DNA of 64,000 nt from Alnus glutinosa (Eukaryota; Streptophyta; Magnoliopsida; Fagales; Betulaceae). The stretch spans positions 2,368,501 to 2,432,500 of the forward strand of contig NC_084899.1 of the NCBI RefSeq assembly GCF_958979055.1, read 5' to 3'. Shown piece after piece: positions 45,001 through 56,100 of this stretch (positions within the stretch are counted from its first letter, which is position 1; each line of letters begins with the position of its first letter). A model generated the notes under the pieces. That model was not told the DNA's origin and searched no databases. It saw only the letters and a list, made by a program, of their open reading frames with translations. A program made the position numbers and the translations under genes.

Positions 45001-47062
45001 ATCAACCATTACAGACCCTACACTCAATCGCAGCACGGTTGGATCTCTTCAATACCTATCTCTCACACGTCCAGACATAGTGTTTGCTGTCAACAAGGTC
45101 TCTCAGTTTATGCAAGATCCTCGAGAACCTCCCTGGACTGCTATTAAATGCATCTTGCGTTACTTGAAGGACACTATTGAGTGCACTTTTTGCATCCACA
45201 AGCTCTCATCTCATCAACTAATAGCCTTCTCGGATTCAGATTGGGCTGGCTGCCCGGATGACCGCAAATCAACATCTGGATGTTGCGTCTTCTTGGGTAA
45301 AAATCTGATATCTTGGAGTTCCAAAAAGCAGCCCACTGTGTCATAGTCTAGTACAGAATCAGAGTATAAAGCCCTTGCAAATGCTTCTGCAGAACTAATT
45401 TGGATTTAGACTCTACTAAATGAACTTCGGATCTCACTTCCATGTGCACCAACTTTATTTTGTGATAATATAGGTGCCACCTATCTCACTTCCAATCCTA
45501 TCTATCATGCGTGCACAAAGCACATTGAAATAGACTATCATTTTGTTCGTGATCAAGTTGCAGATAAGTTATTAAATGTTCGGTTCATCTCTGGAAAAGA
45601 TCAGATTGCTGATGTCCTCACAAAGCCTCTACCTGCTAGCCGGTTCCTTCTCCTTGCTTCCAACCTCAACGTTAGGCCACCTACGTCGAGTTTGAGGGGG
45701 CGTATTAGACTAGATAAATCTTTATCATCTGATAAAGATTAATCTATCTAGATTTGAATATTAGATGAGTCCTAATTTATCTAAACTATCTTGATAGTCA
45801 TCTACAAGCAAGTTGTATAGTTTTAGGTTTCTACATCTACCATCTAGTCTTACTAAGCTTATCAAAGATAAGCTTTTGTCTTATAAAGTCCTATTAAAGG
45901 ACTAACTCCTTATTACTATATATGAAGATCATTGACCTACGGTTTAGGTAGGTAGAAACATCAAACAATCATAAACTCTATATATGCTATTTGAACAAAA
46001 AGGGATTTTTTTTTTCTTCCTTTTCTTCAATTCAAATTTGATGTTTTTCAATAGAAATATTACGTGCAGTTTTTTCAAGCCTGTCCAAGAGAATACTACT
46101 TTGTGGACGGTGGATATTCTTTTTTGTTAACTTGATAATTTTTGTTGCTAATACTAGTTGTGGTTTATTGATTGATCAGTTTGAGTGTTTGATCTCACAG
46201 ACTAGGAGGGAAATGGGTTTAACTCTGGAAGTATTGGGTCAGTGGTGAATTATGAATTCTTAGCTATTTAATACATATATATCCTATTTGTATTTTTAAA
46301 ATTTTTTTTTTAATTAAACCACATTTAGAGCCAATTACTTTATATCCTATCAGTTGGCCTGGTTTTTGACTATTAAGAAAAAAAAGTTGCCCCAGTTTTT
46401 ACTGGGTATGATAAAAATATTTGCAGTAGTTTAGTTGCCTGCGGTAATTTTTTAAGATATGGGCCTTGCTGCCTTTTTTCTCCTTACTTAAGAGGAGCTG
46501 TGTCGCCATATTGGTTGGGATAATTTATCATTTGCAAGAAATACAACCACATGTATTTTATCTCGTGCTTGCCATTTTGTTTGCAGGAGGAAGGAGTTTA
46601 GGCTGTCCTGAAAACTCAGGTGCTGCGGGGACATATTATGATGCTGTACCTCGGATTCTTGTTGTCAGCAATCACAATATGTCCACAACGACTGACACAC
46701 TTTTGTTAGAGTTTCCTAAACAGCCACTTTGGACAAATGTTTACATTGAAAATCATGCCAAGGCTTTGGTTCCTTTGTTCTGGAGTCGAGTTCAGGTCAT
46801 TGAAGAAACATATAGTGACCCTATTTTAATGTATTCTGTTTTTATTTCCTATGAAGGTGATGATTGATTTGTTTCTGCTAAGACAAAGTTGTTTCTTTCC
46901 CCGGAAGACTTCTAATTATGCATTTACATATCAACATTTACATATCAGCGGTTCAATTTATGAATATTAAATGATAAACTTAGCATGGTAGCTCGAGATG
47001 GTTGTCAGAAAGACAGAAACTTAGCATTGCTCCGTAAACATTACTCTTTCTAGTATTAAGAA

Positions 47063-47116
<54 letters not shown>

Positions 47117-50100
47117 GGGGGGCTGCACTTCAGTCTTGTAGTTGTTGGGTTGTCACATTATGATTTGCTTCTTGTCAAAGATGCTCATCCAATGGTTGTA
47201 ATACTTACTCTCTTTTTTTTTACTTATCAAAAAGGGTATTACAATCTAATGGAAGCAAGCTAAGATATTTTAAATTATTAGACATTCAGACGCCTGAAGG
47301 ATTAGATCAAATCTATTAACAATACCTGCAAGTATCATATGAATGCTTTTAAGTTGGTTATTGAGTAATGTGATATGCAAACGTTGATCCAAATTGTTTC
47401 ATAGAACTCTTCTTAGGAGAAAGGTACACTGTGTGGAATAGGGGGAGAAAATTTAGTTTAAATTGATATGTGGTAGGAGCTTTGGGGAGAGTGTAAATGA
47501 GGCAATTGCAGGACAACATTTCTAAGCAAACTATGGTCATCTTTAGTTTTGTCATTTTTTTGAGGTAAGTAGTCATTGTCAATGTGTTTATATTTAAAAT
47601 AATAATGCATTTTACAGGTTCGAGGGCAAATTCATTTAACATGTGGCGCAGTGTTGACCTTTGGGCTTGCACATGTTGCTACATCAGAGTTTGAGCTAAT
47701 GGCAGAAGAGCTTTTGATGAGTGACTCTGTTGTGAAGGCAAGTGAGAAGCATGTTTTTTTTTTTGGCTCACCTTTTTCTGATTTTGATTTTTGATTCAGG
47801 ATTTTCTTTTTAGTGATAATGTTCCACTCTGTGTTTTCCCATAAAAAAAGTCCATTTTACAATTATTATTTTCATACTCCTGCTGTGGCGGTATATTTAT
47901 TATGCCGGCCGAATGATATAACCTTGTTAAGGCATATTTATCTCTGCATAATCTTTGTAACATTGCCTCTGTTGCCATGTGGAATAGCTTCAATCTTTTT
48001 GCATTTCATTCTTCTTTTGTCAAATGTTTATCATGGATTTATTAGTGATATGCTGATCTTCTTGTTACTCCCAAATATATTTAGATATATGGAGCCCTTC
48101 GAATGTCTGTAAAGATGCATTTGATGTGGAATTCCAAAATGCTTATAGATGGTGGTGTCGATTCACTCGTGGCAACGTCCTTGCTCGAGGCCAGCAATTT
48201 AGTAGTTCTCAAGGTACTTAATCTTCAATATTTTTCTGTTAACTATAGAACCTTGCTTCACGTTGCTTCCACGTAAGAAATCATGTTTCCATATTTGTTT
48301 GCCAGGGATCCTCGGTGATACATTCTAATGCAAATTTGGGAGTTCATGGACAAGGTTATTTGAATTTGTCTGGACCAGGAAATCTGATTGAAGCACAACG
48401 TCTGATTCTATCATTATTTTTTAGTGTCAAAGTAAGTATTAGGTTCCTCTTGTAGTTTTGAATGTGCAACTTTTCTTAAAAAAATTATTGGTTAGTTTCA
48501 CTGGTTGGTTTAGTTTTAGGAGATAATCGCTGGAAAAGCTTATATCATATCTGGACATTTTTGCGTTTTTGAGATAATTTTTGGCATAAGTTACCCCTTT
48601 GTTTTCTATTTTGGAAAGTGGTGCATACATACATTCTTTTATTTCTATATATGTTTTTCAGTTTAATTCTTTTCCCAGTTTGTTCTTAACTGTTTCTTGT
48701 TGTGATTTCTGAAATCTGGTATTTTGTAACTATAACTCCACAGCAATTAAAATTTACCATGTAGCTTTACCCTTTGCTCATGTGGTCAATCCTCTCTTTA
48801 TAACATGAAGGTTGGACCTGGATCTGTTCTGCGTGGTCCCTTGGAGAATGGCAGTATTAATGATATGTAAGTTATATCATACATAGTGCTCAATGCTGGC
48901 ATTGCTTATTCAGTTTAATATTCATTCTTTTGAATTTGATAGGACTCCGCGGCTCTACTGTGAACTCCCAGATTGCCCTGTAGAACTACTTCATCCACCT
49001 GAGGATTGTAATGTGAACTCTACGCTGCCCTTTACTCTTCAGGTGTTCCATTAGCCAGATTGAGCACTAAGTACTTATCTTGATCAAATTAGCGAGTGGC
49101 TCATGTGCTGTGAATCAGAGTGAGGACTTTGTGTTTCTGACAAATGATTGACTTGGCTTGCTGCTGCAGATCTGTAGGGTTGAAGACATCATCATTGAAG
49201 GCATTATAACAGGATCTGTTGTTCATTTTCACTGGGTTAGAACTGTGGTTGTCCAATCTTCTGGAGTGATTAGTGCATCTGGGCTGGGTATGATTTTTGC
49301 CTCTTTTGTTAAAAACTTTGACACAATGAATGACCGGCAAGTTTATGTAGATTTGAGTGAGAGAAAAAAAGTGAGGAATCGTATTTTTGACTTTGACTCT
49401 CCCACTCCAGTCATTGCTTTACTTTTGGTGACTTTGAAAGTAACTGCTCCAACTTCAGCCACTTGAATTTTCGATAACCGACAAATAGAATATATTTCCT
49501 TGGAAACATGTTTTCTAATTCTTGACTTTATCACATCATCTGAAAAATTCAATTTTCATTGTTAACTGGCTATGTATTCTAAGTTACATTATGTTCTGTG
49601 GATTCTTTTATTGCTTTATTGGACTTTGTGCAGGCTGCACTGGTGGGGTGGGTAAAGGAAGAATTTTTGATAATGGTCTTGGTGGTGGTGGCGGACATGG
49701 TGGCAAAGGCGGGGATGGATATTATCTTGGCAATTTTATCGATGGTGGTGTTGCATATGGAGATACTGATCTGCCCTGTGAGCTTGGTAGTGGTAGTGGA
49801 AATGATAGCCTTGGTGGTGCAACTACTGGTGGTGGTATTATTGGTAAGTATTTGAATGTGTTCAGTCTGCAATTTTCTTCCTGTTTATGCTCTGTACTCT
49901 AGATGAGAATGAAGCAATGTTGTATTAGGTGCCATTTTAGAGGTCTGAAGCCAAGGCCTATTTATATACATTTCTCTGTCTTATTTATTCTTTACTCACA
50001 CATCCTGCTGCCTCAGGGGCCCCACAGGATCATTAGTTTAAGGGTCACTTGTGAGGTATAGTTTTCATGTTGCAAAACATGCTTTATATCTGTGATGAAA

Positions 50101-53100
50101 CAATAATCACAACAATACACGTGTGAAATTAGGGCAAAAGAGGAGAAAGAAGCTAAAAAATAAGAGAGAAAGAAGTTAGCAAGGGGTAAGCCATGGAAAG
50201 AAGAAAGAAAGAGAGGTAGGGGGAAGAGAGAGAGAGAAGGTCGGGGGGAGAGCAGGAAAGATAAGAATCGATTCTTCAATTTTTTTATTCCATCAAGTCT
50301 TCCTCCATTGGAGTACAAAAGACACTTAATAGACTGACGACTAAACCCTTGGGCAACACCCATTTATTGAATTACAAGAATACTCTTCACTCTTGAAAAT
50401 TAAATACTAAGAACCCTTTAATTAATAGGACCTAAATAAAATTAGGTGGACCACTAATTCATGCTTGGCCTCTTGCATCATTGTCCCCTAGTTGAAAAAA
50501 CTCGACCTTGAGTTTTGAAATGTTGAAAGATATTAAACATATGCTCAGAAAATTTTAGATCCAAGCCCCAAGTCTTGAAAAGGTCCAATCCGCCTCGGTC
50601 CAAAACAAATTTTTTTTTTTTTCCAACAAATCCCTGTTGTCACTCTTTGTTGTCTCTCTCATTATTTACTGATGTATTTGACCGCTGACCAAGGGAACAC
50701 AAACAAACTCTCTTTTACTCCTGTCTCTCGCACAACATCAATGGGAGCACAAACTGGGACATGGATGCAGTGTGGCTAGGTGCGGTTTGGAGCCATGGTT
50801 TCTGGCAAAGGCTTTGGTGGTAGAGACAACACAAAGGCAGGTTGAGTATTGTGGCGCTACAATTGTCCTCGTGCTGGCAGAACGATGGCCAGTGATCTCT
50901 ACATCGGAGTGGGAGGCTAAAATGAGGTCGTTGGCTGACAGAGACAGGTGAGGTGCTGTGGTTCGGTGGTCTGGCGCAGTGGGATGTCAGGTGTTTGGGT
51001 GGCAGAAACCGTGCAAAGGAATCTGTCAAGGTGGATGACAGCAGGCCGGTGGTGGATTTGGATGATGCGTAGCGGCCGTAGGTGGGTGATGGGGTAGGTT
51101 GCAACTATCGGTGGTGGTTTGTGGCTCTAGGTTGGGTGGGCTCCAATGGGTGGATGTTGTGCGGATGGAATTTCAGCAGCCTTGCATTTTTTTTTTAAGA
51201 CCTCGGTAATTGAGAATGTGGTGGGTTCCAGCGTGGGTGGGGTTATTGCGATGGGCGTTGTGGTGGACGGTACGCTAACAGTGGGGTGTTTGTGGTTGGG
51301 TGTTTTTGATGGTTTCGACGTGGGTGTTAGATGGCGTTGCGGTTAAAGAATGGTTTGCCAATATGGGTTTTATGTGACTGACGGAGACACCGGGTTTTGG
51401 GGGTGTGGCTTTGTGTGGTTGATGAAACTTTTTGTGGTTGACGAAAATGAAGGTGGTGCAGGGGTGTGGCTAGCTTATGGTATATCAAATCACGTGATTG
51501 TTGGTAGAAAACAATCGCAGAGGCTCTGATGCCAATTTGAATGATGCAAGAGGCAAAACATGAAATATTGGTCCACCTAATTTTATTTAGGTCATATTAA
51601 CAAATGGGTTATTAGTATTTAATTTTCATGAGTCAAGGGTATTTTTGTAATTCAATAAATGGGTGTCGTCCTAGATTATGTTAGGTAAGTTCATCCCCAC
51701 AACATCCACCCATCGGAGCCCAGCCAGCCTAGAGCCACGGACCACCACCGATAGTTGCAACCCACTGGCCTCTACCCATCAACCAAATCCATCACCACCC
51801 TGCCGTCATCAACCTAGATAGATTCCTTTGCATAGTTTCTGCAACCCAAACACTCGACATCCCACCGTGTCTCACTTGTCTCATTCAGCTCATGGCCCAA
51901 ATGGTCTCATTTCAACTGCTCACTCCAATGTAGAGATCATTGCCATCGTTTCACCAACACGAGGATGGTTTTTAGCGCTGCCGCACCCAACCTGCCTTTG
52001 TGTCGTCTCTGTCGCCAAAGCCTCCGCCGACAACTGCGACTCCGAACTGCTCCTAGCCGTGCTGCATCCACGCTCCAGTTCGTGCACTGATGCTGTGCGA
52101 AAGACAAATAATCAAGTGTCTATTTGTGTTCCCTTGGTCAGGGGTCAAATACAGAAGGAAAATAATGAGAGAGACAGCAATGCATGACAACAGGGATTTG
52201 TTGAAAAAAAAAAATGTTTCAAACCAAGGCGGATTGGACCTTCCTTTTCAAAACTTGGGGCTTGGGTGAGCATATGTTTTTAATCTTTCAGCATTTCAAA
52301 ACTTGAGGTCGAGTTTTTTCTAACCAGGAAAGAATGATGCAAAAGGCAAGCATGAAATATTGGTCCACCTAACATTAGTAATTTTTAAGAGTCAAGGGTA
52401 TTTTTGTAATTCAATAAATGGGTGTTTTCCAAGGGTTTAGTAAGTGAGTCTCTTTACGTGTAATTTGTACTCCATTTAGGAAGCAAACTTAATGGAGTAA
52501 AAAAATTTGAAGAATTGATCCTTCTCTCTCCCTCTATCTCCTTGGCTTCTTCTGTCCCCATAGCTTCGTCTTTCTCTCTCCCCTTTAGCTTCTTCCCCCT
52601 ACTTTCTCCTACTTTCATTCTGTGATTCTGGTAATTATTGTTTGTCCTGCATCAGCTTGAAGTTAGCTTGAGGCACACAGACATCGATCCTATGTTAATG
52701 GTCTTATGACACCAACAAAAAAAATGGTTAATTACACTTAGCCCCCTTCAACTACCACTCATTTACAGATTGCCCCCACAAAAAAATGGTCTCAATGTTT
52801 TGTTTTTTGCTGGTGTACACATTCTGATAGTAGATTAACATTACTATTATCATTTTTTTTAGTACCTTTCAAGTCCAATGACCTTTTTTGCCTCTTAGTA
52901 TTGATTTTCATGCTCAAATTAGATGTTGGTTTTTATAATGTATTTCCTGGATAGATAATCATAGCCTTATATATTCTCTTATGTTTACAGTCATGGGTTC
53001 AATAGAGCACTCATTGTCAAGTTTGTATCTCAATGGTTCACTTAGAGCTGATGGAGAAAGCTTTGGAGAAGATATCGGAAAGCAAGATGGTATGACCAGT

Positions 53101-56100
53101 TCAAACATAGGATCTGGGGGTGGATCAGGTGGAACTATTCTCTTTTTCGTTCATTCGTTGGCACTTGGTGATTCTTCTATGATCTCAACTGCTGGAGGAC
53201 GTGGTAGTCCCAACGGTGGTGGTGGTGGTGGTGGTGGAAGAATTCACTTTCATTGGTCAGATATACCAGTTGGGGATGCATATCTACCCATAGCAAGTGT
53301 GAAAGGAACCATTTATGCTGGGTTTGTATTTAATCTTTGTTTGTAATATATAATATATCTGATGAATGAACAGGTTGTGCCAATTCGTTGTCATCATGGC
53401 CTAAAAACTGTCTCTTACATAGTATCATTCTCTTCTGTGATGCTTCTATTGCATGTGCTTTTTTCCAAGTAATATTTCTCACCATAAATATTCTTTGAAT
53501 GAGGTCTTTACTACATTCGGTGATTAGTTTACAAACTCATGGAAGAGAAGACCAATCATTTCTTGGTTTGCTATCACTAAATCCTCTTGCTTTTTTGACA
53601 TTGTGATGATCTGGTTTTCTCTTCAGTATTACCCCCAGTTTGGTCTTCGCGAAATCAGGCAGGCTCTGAGCCTTTTTTTTTTTTCCTTCCTTTTTCCTTA
53701 TTTGCAGGGGAGGAATTGGTAGAGGTCATGGTCGTTCTGGGGAAAACGGGACTGTTACTGGGAAGGTCTGCCCAAAAGGGCTTTATGGTATCTTTTGTGA
53801 GGTAGATTTCCCATCATCATTCCATGTAATTTTTGGACTTCTTTTTAGGTCTATATGGTATTAGCAATTGTATAATGTCTAAAACGGAGTTTAAAAAAAT
53901 ATATCTTGTATTATTGAATATGTTTAGTGTAGTGACCATAGCTTCAAAACCTCTGTTGACTTCAAGTTTGGTTGATTGCTTTGAATTATTTGATGAAAAG
54001 ACTTTTGCAACTGTAGCTAGATCCATATATATCATTTTGTTGATGAGATAGTTCAGTCCATATTTTATATCTTCTCCTCAGTGAGAGTTAATTAAGGTTT
54101 TCTTTTTTCTTTTAACTTTATACATGTTTTGTTTACCATATGAGCAAATTGTGCTGCAGGAATGCCCTGTTGGCACATTTAAGAATGTCAGTGGGTCTGA
54201 TAGAGCCCTTTGTCGTCATTGCCCATCGTATGAGCTTCCACATCGTGCCATATATACTACCGTTCGAGGTATCTCTAAATATTTACTCCTGCTCGCTTCT
54301 GTGTGCAAAAGGATGACATTATATTTGTTCAAGCTTTATTTTGAGCAGTTTTATCAGAATATATCTTTCCGAGAATTTCACTTGCAAAAAAAAAAAATTT
54401 CTTTCCTGAGAATTTGGAAATTGTCATCGAGTGTGATAAAAAGTTTTTTGCTTCCATTTTTTTTTCTCTGTATTCCACCTTCGATGCGATGGTTTTATCA
54501 TGTAATGAAATATCAAGATCTATTTCTGTGGGTAACTCAGTGGCTTAAATCTCATTTCTATCCTTCAACAGGCGGTGTTACTGAGACTCCTTGTCCATAC
54601 AAGTGCATCTCTGACAGATTTCACATGCCACATTGTTATACAGCACTTGAGGAATTGGTATACACATTTGGTGGACCATGGTTATTTGGTCTTATTCTCT
54701 TGGGTATCCTCATCCTGTTAGCTTTAGTGCTTAGTGTTGCACGGATGAAATATGTTGGTGGAGACGAAATACCAGCCCTTGTTCCTGCTCAACCTGTTTC
54801 TCGAATAGATCACTCCTTCCCGTTTCTAGAGTCGTTGAACGAGGTCTGCCTCCAATTTATTCCTTTTGCAAGTCATGCTTTCTCGTCTGACATGCCTGAT
54901 CAAATATACACCAACTTATGGAGTCTGCTGCGGCTGGTCACACATTGTTCTAAAGGTGATAATTTGTTTTTTAGGTCTTGGAAACAAATAGAGCCGAGGA
55001 ATTGCAGAGTCATGTGCATAGGATGTACTTCATGGGGCCAAATACTTTCAAGGAAGCTTGGCATCTACCTCACTCCCCTCCTGAACAAGTAAAAGAGATT
55101 GTGTAAGCTCTCTTCTCTGATGTACAACGAATTGGTGGTTACATTTCCGTTGAACATGACACCTAGTTTTGTGCCATGATTAAACTACTGTGTACAAAGA
55201 TTTGAGTTTTTTTTTGTTCATAGCTTTGTATCTTGCAGTCTTAATTTATAATAATAACGTTGCTTAATTATTTCATTTTCATGGCAGTTATGAGGATGCA
55301 TTCAATAGATTTGTGGATGAGATCAATGGTTTAGCTGCTTACCAGTGGTGGGAAGGATCAGTTTACAGCATTCTCTCTCTCCTTGCTTATCCGCTTGCAT
55401 GGTCATGGCTACAGCGGTGTCGAAAAAAGAAATTACAGCAACTTCGTGAATTTGTTCGATCAGAATATGATCATGCATGCCTACGTTCTTGTCGTTCACG
55501 TGCTCTCTATGAAGGACTTAAGGTTAATTTTTGTAGAAAATCTATTCCAATTTTTTCCTTACATTTATAAATATAGCTTTCTTAGGAATTAATTAGGTTT
55601 TAGGATGTTAATACCTACAAAATATATTGTTTTTGTTTTGCACAGCATTATTACCTGTCTCCAGGTTTTCTACTTTCAAATTACCAGACTGTTTTGTTGG
55701 ATTTTAAAGTTTGGAAGTCAATAAAAGGTTTATTTATCTTTTGTGAAGGAAGTCTATCTTCTTCTTGGTAGATTTAGAAATTTTATTAAGAAACTATATC
55801 CAGGACTTACATTCTTGAATAATATTACGTACCAAGCCCACAAAACCTCTGGAAGTAGATGAGGCAACATAACTCTTTCTGCATGTTTGTGAACAAAAAC
55901 AAAGATTTCTGCTATGGCATTGTCAATCTTCATACTTGACAAATTCTAACAAAGCTCAACAACTCAATAACTGTTTAATGTGTCTACCTCATTAGTATAT
56001 AAATTTGTATTGTGCTGATGAGCTCTTGCTAGCAATCATCTGTTTGCCTGACAGAATACCTTTTTAATGGATCAACAATTCTCGTGTTAATGTTTATCGT

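Larger units (their letters stand above)
41185..45982 (+). mobile_element. Ty1/copia LTR retrotransposon in intron 2, decayed
   Basis: The 4798-bp element has two LTRs (41185-41458, 274 bp; 45703-45982, 280 bp) and sits in the same orientation as the host gene. TATGC flanks it as a perfect 5-bp target duplication (41180-41184 and 45983-45987). The primer-binding site TGGTATCAGAGCC (41459-41471) fits plant initiator methionine tRNA. The polypurine tract TTTGAGGGGG (45691-45700) precedes the right LTR. The LTRs begin TATTAGA and end CTCTATA instead of TG...CA. The two LTRs differ at roughly 15-20 positions plus small indels, so the insertion is old. Confidence 0.97.

Noticed and set aside
50715..52187. 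Open frames of 119-129 codons on opposite strands
   Set aside because: They fall on the two arms of the intron 10 inverted repeat and mirror each other; they are not separate genes.
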